Shown piece after piece: positions 1 through 7,595 of a DNA stretch of 64,000 bases. The stretch comes from DATFTE01 sp963802575. Lineage in GTDB: Bacteria > Acidobacteriota > Terriglobia > Terriglobales > Acidobacteriaceae. The stretch is from NCBI GenBank assembly GCA_963802575.1, contig CAWDJF010000007.1, forward strand, positions 558,001-622,000, given 5' to 3'. Positions within the stretch are counted from its first letter, which is position 1. Each line of letters opens with the position of its first letter. The notes beneath the pieces are model-generated. The model searched no databases, was not told the DNA's origin, and worked only from the letters and a program-made list of their open reading frames with translations. The position numbers and the translations under genes are program-made.

Positions 1-1
1 C

Positions 2-571
2 TTCGTCGAATTTCCCTCGCAATTCAACGAACACTGGGCGCTTTATCCGACCGTCTTCGCTCATTACGCTCGGCACTACAAAACCGGAGCTCCCATGCCC
101 GAGGATCTCGTCGCGAAGATCAAGAAGTCCGAAACTTTCAATAAAGGTTATGCCATGACCGAGTTGCTCGCGGCAGCCGAACTCGACATGCAGTGGCACT
201 TCCTTCCTGCGCAGGCTCCGTTGCAGAATTCTGACGAGTTCGAGAAGCAGGCCCTCGACAGGACCCACCTCAATGTCAGCTACGTTCCGCCCCGTTACCG
301 GTCCAGCTACTTCAGCCACATCTGGGGGAGTGGCTACAGCGCAGGTTATTATGCTTACCTTTGGACCGAGATGCTTGCCGACGATGCCTATCAATGGTTC
401 GACGAGCATGGCCAGCTCAACCGCGCCAACGGTGATCGTTTCCGCCAAATGGTGCTGTCGCGTGGCAACACCGAGGATCTCGCCACAATGTATGAGGAAT
501 GGCGCGGGGCTCCTCCGAATACCAAAGCGATGTTGAAGTATCGCGGCCTCGAGGAGTCCCCGGCAAAATAG
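2..571 (+). CDS. M3 family peptidyl-dipeptidase, C-terminal part (5' end outside window)
   Basis: The open frame runs in from base 2 and ends at a TAA at 569-571, giving about 189 residues. It begins FVEFPSQFNEHWA, a segment typical of the region just after the zinc site of M3 oligopeptidases (Dcp/thimet family). The later block PPRYRSSYFSHIWGSGYSAGYYAYLW matches the Tyr/Gly-rich substrate-binding helix conserved near the C-terminus of the family. The HEXXH zinc motif must lie upstream, outside the window. The role would be zinc-dependent cleavage of short peptides; whether it is cytoplasmic or exported cannot be seen. An internal ATG at 95 is not a credible start because family conservation continues upstream of it. 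The family call is firm; the exact member (Dcp or other) is open. Confidence 0.88.
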   Translation, partial: FVEFPSQFNEHWALYPTVFAHYARHYKTGAPMPEDLVAKIKKSETFNKGYAMTELLAAAELDMQWHFLPAQAPLQNSDEFEKQALDRTHLNVSYVPPRYRSSYFSHIWGSGYSAGYYAYLWTEMLADDAYQWFDEHGQLNRANGDRFRQMVLSRGNTEDLATMYEEWRGAPPNTKAMLKYRGLEESPAK

Positions 572-599
572 CGCGTTGATTGGCGCAGCGCTTCCTGGC

Positions 600-794
600 T
601 TACACTTCCAGCCACTCGTCTTTTTTCTGGTGCTCCTTGGTGTACTTCTCCACCTGGTCTTCGTAGACCAGTTCAGCGTGTTCGTCGCAACTAGGGTCTC
701 CGTCGACCAAGCGGGTGGCCGGCTTATGGCAGATCTTGCACTTGGGAGTTTCTTCTGGTTTCACCATCTGCTTCTCTTTCTCTGCTGACTTCAT
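600..794 (-). CDS. Small zinc-finger-like protein of unknown function
   Basis: This 64-residue protein is charged and soluble. It has the pattern CKICHKP...SCDEH, that is CxxC followed about 17 residues later by CxxH, which could bind one zinc ion like a treble clef or short zinc ribbon. The start ATG at 794 is preceded by an AAAGGGGA ribosome site at good spacing, which supports it as a real gene. It is convergent with the M3 peptidase and lies downstream of the biotin-carrier gene, separated by about 110 bases. No function is claimed. Confidence 0.6.
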   Translation of the reverse strand: MKSAEKEKQMVKPEETPKCKICHKPATRLVDGDPSCDEHAELVYEDQVEKYTKEHQKKDEWLEV

Positions 795-906
795 GGTCCC
801 CTTTCTCGATTGTCTGCCTACTCTATTTCTAGACCTAAACGATCTACCGGCGATGTGATCCAGGGATCATAAGCGTGTGTTGACCGCCGGCTTCGGAACG
901 TGTGCT

Positions 907-1299
907 TCACTCGAATTCCACCAGAACCTGGTTAACCTTGACGGCGTCTCCCGCCTGCACGTTGACCACTCTGACTTTGCCGGCGACCGGGGCGGTTACG
1001 TTGGTCTCCATTTTCATAGCTTCCAACACCATCATCAGATCATTGGGCTGCAGTTGTTGCCCCGGCTGCGAGGTTACTCGCAAGACCACTCCGGCAACCG
1101 GACTACGGCAGACCTTGGATTCATCGGCATGGCTGTCCGTCGGAACGGGCTTCGGCGCCGACGCCACCGGTGTGGAAGGCACTGTAAGTGGAATCGGGTG
1201 CGGCGGCAGGTAACCCGGCGTACGGACAAGTGAGTCGTCCTCGAGAATCTCGACATCCACCTCGTAGCTCTTGTCGTCAATTGCGATCTGTAACTTCAA
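907..1299 (-). CDS. Biotin carboxyl carrier protein (1.3S-like/gamma subunit)
   Basis: This 130-residue protein has a Pro-rich linker (about residues 29-55) and a C-terminal biotinyl domain. The biotinylation motif EAMKM lies at 93-97, with Lys96 as the expected biotin site, flanked by the usual Pro-Val-Ala-Gly turns (SPVAGVV and APVAGKV). It would carry CO2 on biotin between the two carboxyltransferase subunits encoded upstream in the same operon. The size and layout resemble the 1.3S subunit of propionibacterial transcarboxylase (about 123 residues) and the BCCP of decarboxylase pumps. It is the last gene of the operon, 16 bases after the OadG-like gene. Biotin attachment itself would need a biotin ligase, which is not in this window. 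Confidence 0.9.
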   Translation of the reverse strand: MKLQIAIDDKSYEVDVEILEDDSLVRTPGYLPPHPIPLTVPSTPVASAPKPVPTDSHADESKVCRSPVAGVVLRVTSQPGQQLQPNDLMMVLEAMKMETNVTAPVAGKVRVVNVQAGDAVKVNQVLVEFE

Positions 1300-1315
1300 G
1301 ACGATCCTCCTCGAC

Positions 1316-1771
1316 TCAATGCACTCTCTGGGCGACGTTATGCGAAGCCTGAACGACCGCGCGCCCTTGCTGCGACCAGGCGTTAAAGCTTTCGTGGGAA
1401 TAGAGCATCTTGGCCGAGCGGATGCGGACCTTCTTTCCCAGAAATGCCGTTACTGCCGCGGCGATCACAAGCAAGGTTTCAGGCGTCACTTCTTCCCGTT
1501 TTGCAACAGCCACCACGGGGGGCGGCGACACCGCGATGGGCGGAGGAATCGGTACCGCGGACGGGCTCAGTTTGTCCTCCCGGTTCCCTTCCAACCGTGC
1601 TGCGACCATCAGCGAACGGAATTCTTCCGCCCACTCGCCACGCAGCTCTTCGATGGTGCGGTTGAGGGTTCGTTGCAAGAGAAGATAGACAGCAACGTAG
1701 CCCATAACCACTACTGCGACTAATACCACCAGATTGCCGCGGCCCTGCACGAGTTGTGTTAAGAACTCCAT
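1316..1771 (-). CDS. OadG-like single-pass membrane protein of the carboxylase operon
   Basis: This 151-residue protein has one N-terminal membrane segment (about residues 13-32, LVVLVAVVVMGYVAVYLLL), a charged stretch, a Pro-rich linker and a C-terminal block (VTPETLLVIAAAVTAFLGKKVRI). That block resembles the small gamma/delta subunits of sodium-pump decarboxylases, where a Pro-rich linker separates an anchor from a complex-binding tail. It sits between the 12S-like and biotin-carrier genes, 8 and 16 bases from them, so it is probably a membrane tether or assembly factor for the complex. No gene for the large membrane beta subunit (OadB) is nearby, so sodium pumping is not supported by the visible neighbourhood. 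Confidence 0.6.
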   Translation of the reverse strand: MEFLTQLVQGRGNLVVLVAVVVMGYVAVYLLLQRTLNRTIEELRGEWAEEFRSLMVAARLEGNREDKLSPSAVPIPPPIAVSPPPVVAVAKREEVTPETLLVIAAAVTAFLGKKVRIRSAKMLYSHESFNAWSQQGRAVVQASHNVAQRVH

Positions 1772-1779
1772 TCGAGCTC

Positions 1780-3354
1780 CTAGAGTGGAATCAGCCCGTG
1801 TTTCTTGGGCGGACGCAACTCGCGCTTGGTGTGCAAGGCTTCGAGCGCTTGCGCCAGATAGATTCGGGTTTCGGCGGGTTCAATGATGTCGTCGACCAGG
1901 CGGCGTCCCGCGGAGACGTAAGGATTCGCGAAGGCCTCGCGATACATTGCGATCAATTCCTTGCGGCGCGCGGCTTTGTCGTCCGCCGAATTGATTTCGC
2001 GACGAAACACAATCTCCGCCGCTCCTTCGGCGCCCATCACTGCAATTTCCGCAGTGGGCCAGGCCACTACGCGATCGGCCCCCATGTCTTTTCCGCACAT
2101 GGCGAGGTACGCGCCTCCGTACGCCTTCCGAAGCACGACAGTAATCTTTGGCACGGTTGCAGCCGAATAGGCGAAGAGCATCTTGGCCCCGTGACGAATG
2201 ATGCCGCCGTACTCTTGCGCGACTCCCGGCAGAAAACCGGGCACATCGACGAACGTGATCAGCGGGATGTTGAAAGCGTTGCAAAAGCGGATAAAGCGCG
2301 AGGCCTTGTCGGATGCGTTGATGTCGAGGGCCCCCGCCAGCGCGCAAGGCTGGTTGGCGATAATGCCGATGGGACGCCCCTGAATGCGTCCGAAACCGAC
2401 GATAATGTTTGGCGCGAAGCCGGGTTGAATCTCGAGAAAGTCCTGATGATCGAGGACGCGCGTAATGACATTGCGAACATCGTAAGGAACCTTGGTCTCT
2501 GCGGGAACGGTCTTCGTCATTTCGGGGTCCACGTCGAGCGGAAGATCGTAGTTCAGCCGGGGAGGATCTTCCAGATTGTTCGCCGGCATGAACGAGAGCA
2601 GACGCCGGCAGAGATACAACGCCTCTTCGTCATTTTCGGCGATCAGGTGAACCACGCCGGAGTTGTTCATCTGCGCCACGGGTCCGCCCAACTCCTCCGC
2701 TGTCACCACCTCTCCCGTGACCTGTTTGATCACCTGAGGTCCCGTGATAAACATCTGTCCGCCCTTGGTTTGAATAATGAAGTCGGTCAGCGCGGGACTG
2801 TAGGCTGCACCGCCCGCGCACGGTCCGCAGATCAGAGAAATCTGCGGCACCGTGCCCGAGAGCACCACGTTGTTATAGAAAACCCGTCCGTAGCCCGAGA
2901 GGCTGTCGATTCCCTCCTGAACGCGCGCGCCGCCAGAGTCGTTAATGAAAATGAATGGCGTGCCGGTCTTGAGAGACAGGTGCATCATCTCTGAAATCTT
3001 GTCGCAGTGGACTTCGCCTGCAGCTCCGCCGGCGACGGTGAAGTCCTGGCTGGCGAGGTGCACAAGGCGTCCATCGATGGTGGCGCACCCCGTGACCACG
3101 CCGTCCGCTGGCATCTCCTTATCGGCCATCCCGAATAGCGTCGCGCGGTGCTCGGCGAAGAGACCGATCTCTTGAAAGCTCTTGGGATCCACTAGTTTGG
3201 TGACTCGCTCGCGCGCAGTGAGCTTGCCCGCGGCGTGCTGCTTCTCCACCCGGTCTTTGCCGCCCCCGAGTTGCACTTCAGCGCGGCGGCCGCGCAAGTC
3301 AGCAATTTTTTCTTCGATGGTCTTATGTGCCGGATTCGCTACCTGTGTCGCCAT
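1780..3354 (-). CDS. Acyl-CoA carboxyltransferase, 12S-like (methylmalonyl-CoA/propionyl-CoA carboxylase beta)
   Basis: At 524 residues this matches the length of PccB/MmdA/12S carboxyltransferases. It shows both crotonase-like halves. The N-terminal half has the acyl-CoA oxyanion region GGARVQEGIDSLSGYG. The C-terminal half has QPCALAGALDI, the FVDVPGFLPGVAQEYGG block, and the GGAYLAM...GADRVVAWP block. It would transfer a carboxyl group between biotin and propionyl-CoA/methylmalonyl-CoA in the cytoplasm. It lies 18 bases after the 5S-like gene and shares an operon with OadG-like and biotin-carrier genes. No biotin carboxylase (AccC-type) gene is adjacent, which favours transcarboxylase or decarboxylase use over an ATP-dependent propionyl-CoA carboxylase. 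Acyl-CoA specificity is inferred from the family. Confidence 0.9.
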   Translation of the reverse strand: MATQVANPAHKTIEEKIADLRGRRAEVQLGGGKDRVEKQHAAGKLTARERVTKLVDPKSFQEIGLFAEHRATLFGMADKEMPADGVVTGCATIDGRLVHLASQDFTVAGGAAGEVHCDKISEMMHLSLKTGTPFIFINDSGGARVQEGIDSLSGYGRVFYNNVVLSGTVPQISLICGPCAGGAAYSPALTDFIIQTKGGQMFITGPQVIKQVTGEVVTAEELGGPVAQMNNSGVVHLIAENDEEALYLCRRLLSFMPANNLEDPPRLNYDLPLDVDPEMTKTVPAETKVPYDVRNVITRVLDHQDFLEIQPGFAPNIIVGFGRIQGRPIGIIANQPCALAGALDINASDKASRFIRFCNAFNIPLITFVDVPGFLPGVAQEYGGIIRHGAKMLFAYSAATVPKITVVLRKAYGGAYLAMCGKDMGADRVVAWPTAEIAVMGAEGAAEIVFRREINSADDKAARRKELIAMYREAFANPYVSAGRRLVDDIIEPAETRIYLAQALEALHTKRELRPPKKHGLIPL

Positions 3355-3372
3355 TCGTTTCTCCTCGCCGTG

Positions 3373-4887
3373 CTATTTCGACGGCGCGACTGTGACCCTG
3401 TGCTCTTTGCCGTTCAGCGTAATCACGTAATTGACACTGCTGGTCAAGGCTGCGGCGCCTTGATCCTTGCCGTTGGTTTTTCCGGACGGGGCGGCGTCTT
3501 TCGTTTTAGCCGGATCCTTGCCCAGATTCTTTGCACCGTCCTTACGGCTCTTGAAGAACTTAGGGGCAACCTGTGGGAACATGGCGTGCGTAAGCACGTC
3601 TTCGTCGCTGCCGTTGCACCCCTCAAGAGCTATCGCTTCCGACCGCAAATGCTCCCATTCGGGCTTGAGTAGGTCGGCGGGACGGCAAGTAATAGGCGGC
3701 TTCTTCGCTTGATCGGCGGCACGTTGCAATACCTCGGGATCCTTTTCTCCGAGCGTGCTGCCGTAGTAGCCAAGCATCAAATCGGCGAACTCGCCAGTCA
3801 TGACCTTGTATTGGCCCATGAGAACATTGAAAACCGCTTGTGTGCCCACGATCTGGCTCGATGGCGTGACCAGTGGCGGATATCCGGAGGCCTTGCGCAC
3901 ATTGGGTACTTCGTCCAGCACGTCCTGGACGCGGTCTCCGGCGCCTTGTCCTTTGAGCTGGCTTTCCATGTTCGAGATCATGCCGCCGGGGATCTGGCTC
4001 TTGAAGATTTCCGTGTCGACTCCGGTGATGTCGCTGAGGAACTCGCGGTAGCGTGGGCGGATCTTTGCAAAATGCTGTTTAACGCGGAAAATGCGTGCCA
4101 GATCGAGCCGGGTCGTAAATCCCGTACCTTCCAGCATCTCGACAAAACTTTCGGTCGGATTGTGCCCGGGGCCAAGCGACAAGGAACTGATCGCGGTATC
4201 GACCATGTCGCACCCGGCCTCGACAGCCTTCATCAGCGATACCATCGTTACGCCCGTCGTGGCGTGGCAGTGTACATGGACGAGCGTGTCGGCGCCGCAC
4301 TTCTCCTTAATGCCTTTGACCAGGTCATAGGCGGGTTGCGGCTTCAGGAGGCCAGCCATGTCCTTGATACAGATGGAGTCACATCCCATTTCGCGCATGC
4401 GCTGCGCCATCTCCACGAAGGCCGCAATGGTGTGAACCGGACTAATGGTGTAAGAGATCGTTCCTTGCGCGTGCTTCCCTGTCTTTTTTACGGCCCGAAT
4501 GCTGGTCTGCAGGTTGCGCAAGTCGTTTAACGCGTCGAATACGCGGAAGACATCCATGCCATTGTCGGCGGCCTTATCGACAAAGCGCTCGACCACCTCA
4601 TCCTCATAGTGCCGGTAGCCCAGCAGATTCTGGCCGCGTAAGAGCATCTGCAGCTTGGTCTTGGGCAGAAGCCTGCGGAACGTGCGCAGGCGCTCCCATG
4701 GATCCTCGTTTAAGAAGCGAATGCAGGAATCGAAGGTGGCTCCGCCCCAGCATTCCAATGACCAGTAACCGGCGTTGTCAAGGTCCTCGCAGGCGGGGAC
4801 CATATCTTCCATTGCCATGCGGGTAGCGAGCAGGCTCTGGTGCGCGTCCCTCAAAATGAGGTCAGTAACTTCAATCAGACGTGGCAT
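3373..4887 (-). CDS. Pyruvate/oxaloacetate carboxyltransferase, 5S-like (transcarboxylase 5S or OadA alpha domain)
   Basis: This 504-residue protein has the HMGL-like TIM barrel first, with LRDAHQS at about 12-18 (Asp14 metal ligand), CIKDMAGLL with Lys175 as the likely carbamylated lysine, and HVHCHAT giving metal ligands His206 and His208. A conserved carboxylase domain follows and then a Lys/Asp-rich linker near 470-485. It has no biotinyl domain of its own, unlike many OadA proteins; the carrier is encoded separately. The reaction is carboxyl transfer between biotin and pyruvate/oxaloacetate. It is the first gene of the operon, about 55 bases from a CRP-type palindrome. The length and the split into 5S, 12S and 1.3S parts match methylmalonyl-CoA:pyruvate transcarboxylase; a sodium-pump decarboxylase is the main alternative. 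Confidence 0.88.
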   Translation of the reverse strand: MPRLIEVTDLILRDAHQSLLATRMAMEDMVPACEDLDNAGYWSLECWGGATFDSCIRFLNEDPWERLRTFRRLLPKTKLQMLLRGQNLLGYRHYEDEVVERFVDKAADNGMDVFRVFDALNDLRNLQTSIRAVKKTGKHAQGTISYTISPVHTIAAFVEMAQRMREMGCDSICIKDMAGLLKPQPAYDLVKGIKEKCGADTLVHVHCHATTGVTMVSLMKAVEAGCDMVDTAISSLSLGPGHNPTESFVEMLEGTGFTTRLDLARIFRVKQHFAKIRPRYREFLSDITGVDTEIFKSQIPGGMISNMESQLKGQGAGDRVQDVLDEVPNVRKASGYPPLVTPSSQIVGTQAVFNVLMGQYKVMTGEFADLMLGYYGSTLGEKDPEVLQRAADQAKKPPITCRPADLLKPEWEHLRSEAIALEGCNGSDEDVLTHAMFPQVAPKFFKSRKDGAKNLGKDPAKTKDAAPSGKTNGKDQGAAALTSSVNYVITLNGKEHRVTVAPSK

Positions 4888-4941
4888 GGATTCGGTTCCT
4901 TCCGGTTACATACCAGCGTATCCAGTACGCTACCGCGAATC

Positions 4942-4957
4942 TGTGAGGCAGGTCACA
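4942..4957. promoter_or_regulatory. CRP/FNR-type palindrome upstream of the carboxyltransferase operon
   Basis: The sequence TGTGA-N6-TCACA is a perfect match to the core of the cAMP-receptor-protein site, and flanking C/G extend the arms to CTGTGA/TCACAG. It lies 55 bases upstream of the 5S-like gene's ATG, a position suited to controlling that operon. The cold-shock gene on the other side is about 225 bases away. The match is seen directly; the regulator that binds it is inferred. Confidence 0.5.
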
Positions 4958-4968
4958 GCGGAGGCGAC

Positions 4969-4990
4969 AAGTTTATGAATTTATAAACTT
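4969..4990. promoter_or_regulatory. AT-rich inverted repeat in the divergent intergenic region
   Basis: AAGTTTAT and ATAAACTT form perfect 8-base arms around a 6-base spacer, in a region otherwise rich in GC. It lies just beyond the CRP-type site, between the divergent 5S-like and cold-shock genes. It could be an operator or simply the AT-rich part of a promoter. No regulator is assigned. Confidence 0.3.
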
Positions 4991-5182
4991 TGGGTCGTAT
5001 GTACAGCGGTAACCGGGCCACGCTGTTTATTTCCTATCTTTCGAGGGGGGAATCTGCTATTGTTTACTTGCGTTTGATCTGAATCGGTCGTTCAGCAGCT
5101 TCTTGCCAACCAGCTAGTCCTGCAGCGCACCTCCGAACTCTCTTCCAGCGTAAATACACCGAAAGGTTACACAACTAGATAT

Positions 5183-5383
5183 ATGGAACAAGGAACAGTG
5201 AAGTGGTTTAACGACGCCAAGGGCTATGGATTCATCAGCCGCCAGAGTGGCGAAGACGTTTTCGTGCATTTCTCGGCCATCCAGGCTGGCGGTTTCCGCA
5301 GCCTGCAGGAAGGTCAGAGCGTGGAATTTGAGGTCACTAAAGGACCCAAGGGCTGGCAAGCCGAGAACGTTCGGCCTCTCTAA
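5183..5383 (+). CDS. Cold-shock domain protein (CspA family)
   Basis: This 66-residue protein is a single cold-shock domain. It starts MEQGTVKWFNDAKGYGFI, which holds RNP1 (KGYGFI), followed by RNP2 (VFVHFSAI). It binds single-stranded RNA and DNA and acts as an RNA chaperone. The ATG at 5183 is favoured because the domain begins immediately; the upstream ribosome site is weak (GAAAGG 17 bases away). A long AT-rich leader precedes it, as is common for csp genes with regulated 5' UTRs, and a strong hairpin follows the gene. The gene appears to be monocistronic. Confidence 0.95.
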   Translation: MEQGTVKWFNDAKGYGFISRQSGEDVFVHFSAIQAGGFRSLQEGQSVEFEVTKGPKGWQAENVRPL

Positions 5384-5406
5384 TTCAAATTAGGCGCCGA
5401 TTTTCT

Positions 5407-5440
5407 GAGGCCTGGAGCAAGCTTCCAGGCCTCTGGATTT
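5407..5440 (+). terminator. Likely intrinsic terminator of the cold-shock gene
   Basis: GAGGCCTGGA (5407-5416) and TCCAGGCCTC (5424-5433) make a perfect 10-base stem with a 7-base loop, 24 bases after the stop codon. It is followed by TGGATTTTG. The stem is strong, but the T-run is short and interrupted. Confidence 0.7.
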
Positions 5441-5680
5441 TGTGACATTCCCAACCCCCTCCCGGTTTTCCACAACCTCTTATTTTCCTAACACTTACAA
5501 GTAGAAATTAAGTGGCACCTTCGGGGTATGCGCTGGCACGCCTGTGCCATTCCCATTTGGATGGACTGGAAGTACCTTCCTAAGTGAGCAGTTCTGGGGG
5601 AGGGCTGCCCGGGCGTTCATGACTCGAAAGAGTCGGGACGCCCGTTAAATTTTTGGGGAGAAATACTAGCCCTGACCGGA
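5441..5680. other. Intergenic stretch with one small hairpin and no gene seen
   Basis: Between the cold-shock terminator and the next gene there is no convincing open frame. The only structure noted is TGGCAC-GCCT-GTGCCA at 5534-5549. The same arms recur with a different loop at 41191-41206. Confidence 0.4.
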
Positions 5681-5908
5681 TCAGGCTACGGCTTCCGCCG
5701 TAACCTCCCTTTCCACGACGACTGAGCCGCTCTGATCCAGTGCCACCCGCATGATCCGGCAACACTCGCCGCACAACCAGAAGTATTCGGGCGGTCTTCT
5801 CAAATTGAGCGATGATTTCGCGCTGGGTGCGTCGATCAGATAAATCTTGCCGGTGCGGAAGTAGCGAAAGGGCTGGTCGCAGGATGGGTTCGCGCATTTT
5901 GCGGTCAT
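5681..5908 (-). CDS. Small Cys-rich (zinc-binding type) protein of unknown function
   Basis: This 75-residue protein has CANPSC near the N-terminus and CGEC at about 46-49, so two Cys pairs (CxxxxC and CxxC) could hold one zinc. A hydrophobic block with FRYFRTGKIYLID and YFWLCGECC is reminiscent of small conserved proteins in Acidobacteriota. Its start overlaps the stop of the upstream 65-residue frame in an ATGA arrangement, implying translational coupling, and it would be the last gene of a three-gene unit led by the receiver-domain gene. The function is unknown. Confidence 0.6.
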   Translation of the reverse strand: MTAKCANPSCDQPFRYFRTGKIYLIDAPSAKSSLNLRRPPEYFWLCGECCRIMRVALDQSGSVVVEREVTAEAVA

Positions 5909-6102
5909 AGTTTACCTCTAATCCCCGGCGCGCTCGTGTCCTCTGGAGGAGTCCGCCAGTCCCGCAGGGATTCCGTGGCGTTCGCAGACGCGTCGACAAG
6001 TTCCCACAGATCCAGTTTGGTTTCCGATGCGGAATGGCTTGAAAGCGATGCGTGCTGATCGAAAAGATTCGCAGTGTCCACTACTGTCAGCTCGCAAGAC
6101 AA
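5905..6102 (-). CDS. Possible 65-residue coupled open frame of unknown function
   Basis: The frame starts at ATG 6102, 16 bases inside the end of the receiver-domain gene, and ends with an ATGA overlap onto the next gene at 5908. That tight spacing on both sides is the main reason to list it. The protein is polar, has no cysteine pair, signal peptide or membrane segment, and resembles nothing I recognise. It may instead be an untranslated spacer that happens to stay open. Confidence 0.35.
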   Translation of the reverse strand: MSCELTVVDTANLFDQHASLSSHSASETKLDLWELVDASANATESLRDWRTPPEDTSAPGIRGKL

Positions 6103-6449
6103 CGCCGTATTTGGGCTTTCAATTCATTGTGTTCCCACTTGCAAATGTTCAGGTGGGAGTCCGAGGTCAGGTTTCTCGTTCCGGCCTTGCGCGTGTGCAG
6201 CAGGAAAGGCAGAGCCGCGGGCTGGCGGCGGAGCAACTCTTCGCACAAGGCCGCCGCGTCGAGGTCTGACAGATGTTCGTCCACCAGGAGCAAGTCGAAG
6301 TGGATGCGGTCCGCCAGGATCAGCGCTTCCCGTCCGCTCCAGGCTGTGGCGGTACTGTAGCCTTCACTTTCCAGCATTCCTTCCAGAGCGATTAATACGT
6401 CTGCGTCGTCGTCAACGATCAGAATCTTGATCGGTTCCGTCATAGCCAA
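6087..6449 (-). CDS. Stand-alone response-regulator receiver domain
   Basis: This 120-residue protein is a single CheY-like receiver domain. The acidic pocket is at residues 13-15 (VDDDAD), the phospho-acceptor is Asp57 (LLLVDEHL), the switch Thr is Thr86 (LLHTRKAG) and the conserved Lys is probably Lys104. The C-terminal third is poorly conserved: an SDSHLNICKWEHNELK stretch replaces the usual beta5-alpha5 pattern, so it may be a divergent or regulatory receiver. There is no output domain and no histidine kinase nearby. It probably signals by protein interaction. It leads a unit with the two small downstream frames. Confidence 0.8.
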   Translation of the reverse strand: MAMTEPIKILIVDDDADVLIALEGMLESEGYSTATAWSGREALILADRIHFDLLLVDEHLSDLDAAALCEELLRRQPAALPFLLHTRKAGTRNLTSDSHLNICKWEHNELKAQIRRCLAS

Positions 6450-6682
6450 TGCTCCTACCTTTGTTTTGCAATCGCCGGGAGATACATTACTGCCGATGGC
6501 TCGGGAGTCCAGAAGAACTACTCGGCCCTGGGAGTGAGTGGGTGAACGGTATAAGAAACCGCATTACATATTTTAGGGCCGAGCCTGATCATCTTTGAAC
6601 GGATGGCGGACTTTCGTCTGTGATCGCCGTCACCGGAAAAGGACGAAATAGCGCCTCGCGCGGTGGAAATCGTTATTCCGAC

Positions 6683-7459
6683 CTACTTTCCCTGGAACAC
6701 CGGCTTGCGTTTCTCAAAGAAAGCCTTGATGCCCTCTTGATAGTCCTCGCTGTCATACACCTCCCGCCGCAACGACTGAATGCGCTCATAAGCTTCGGGG
6801 TTCAGCGGGTGTGCATTGGCGAGCACGCGCAGCTCTTCCTTTAATATGCGGTGAACTAGAGGGGACGTCTCGGTGATGCGTTGTGCAACACTGATGGTCA
6901 GAGCCTCCAAGTGGTCCGGCGGGACAACATAATTAATGACACCTGCCGTGGCGAGCCTATCCGCCGCAATGGGTTGCGCGGTGAACAACATCTCTTTCAC
7001 CAAATGCATACCTGCTACTTTCAAGAAGTTCAGGGTTCCAGAGAGGTTATAGGGAATGCCCAGCTTTGCCGGCGTCAGGGCAAAGGTAGACGTAGTTGCC
7101 GCAATAATCACATCGCAAGCCATTACCAGCTCGCAAGCGCCTCCCCAGACCGAACCCTCGACCATGGCGATCACCGGCGCGGGATGGGTTTCGATCGCCC
7201 GCACCGCCTGCCGCAGCGGATCGTTATAGGTCAAGGGATCGCGGCCGTTGGTAGGCAATTCGCGGACATCATGCCCCGCGGAGAAAACTTTCGCCCCTTT
7301 GGCCGCGCGCACGATGACGACGTTCACGGGACCGGACTTCATCGCTTCCAAAGCGTTGCAGAGATCATCGATCACCTGCTTGCTCAGAGGATTGACCTTC
7401 TCGTGGCAAAGGGTGATGGTGCCGACAAAATCCTGCATGTGCGTCACAATTGTGCTCAT
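6683..7459 (-). CDS. scpB: Methylmalonyl-CoA decarboxylase (crotonase family)
   Basis: This 258-residue protein closely matches E. coli ScpB/YgfG (261 residues). It shares KVFSAGHDVRELP, the diagnostic MVEGSVWGGACELVMACD, LTPAKLGIPYNLSG, and the C-terminal VYDSEDYQEGIKAFFEKRKP. It decarboxylates methylmalonyl-CoA to propionyl-CoA in the cytoplasm without biotin. The gene is about 1.8 kb from the carboxyltransferase operon, which acts on the same pair of CoA esters, although four other genes lie between. It appears to be transcribed alone. The ScpB assignment rests on the extended conserved blocks, not just on the general crotonase fold. Confidence 0.88.
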   Translation of the reverse strand: MSTIVTHMQDFVGTITLCHEKVNPLSKQVIDDLCNALEAMKSGPVNVVIVRAAKGAKVFSAGHDVRELPTNGRDPLTYNDPLRQAVRAIETHPAPVIAMVEGSVWGGACELVMACDVIIAATTSTFALTPAKLGIPYNLSGTLNFLKVAGMHLVKEMLFTAQPIAADRLATAGVINYVVPPDHLEALTISVAQRITETSPLVHRILKEELRVLANAHPLNPEAYERIQSLRREVYDSEDYQEGIKAFFEKRKPVFQGK

Positions 7460-7595
7460 GGCGGTGGGGTCCTCCTTGGAGTCGCTGTCATTCTAGCGAG
7501 GCCTCGCTCTTGAAGGATGTGACGCGGCGCACGAAAGGCTCAGGAAGCCCTGGCAGGGCTGCGCCGCTTGCCTGGATAGATAGTCCGCCCAGGAA

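Noticed and set aside
1756..2994. Long plus-strand open frame (412 codons) opposite the 12S-like gene
   Set aside because: It is antisense to a strongly conserved carboxyltransferase gene and encodes a His/Arg-rich sequence without recognisable domains; it is a GC-driven shadow frame.
3709..4530. Plus-strand open frame (273 codons) opposite the 5S-like gene
   Set aside because: It is antisense to conserved TIM-barrel coding sequence, with no ribosome site and no domain.
907..4887. Complete sodium-pumping oxaloacetate decarboxylase operon
   Set aside because: The membrane beta subunit OadB is missing from the neighbourhood, and the 5S-like protein lacks its own biotinyl domain, so pumping cannot be claimed.
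5534..5549. TGGCAC...GTGCCA as a sigma-54 promoter
   Set aside because: The spacing between the GG and GC elements is 9 bases, not the required 10, and no sigma-54 activator gene is nearby.
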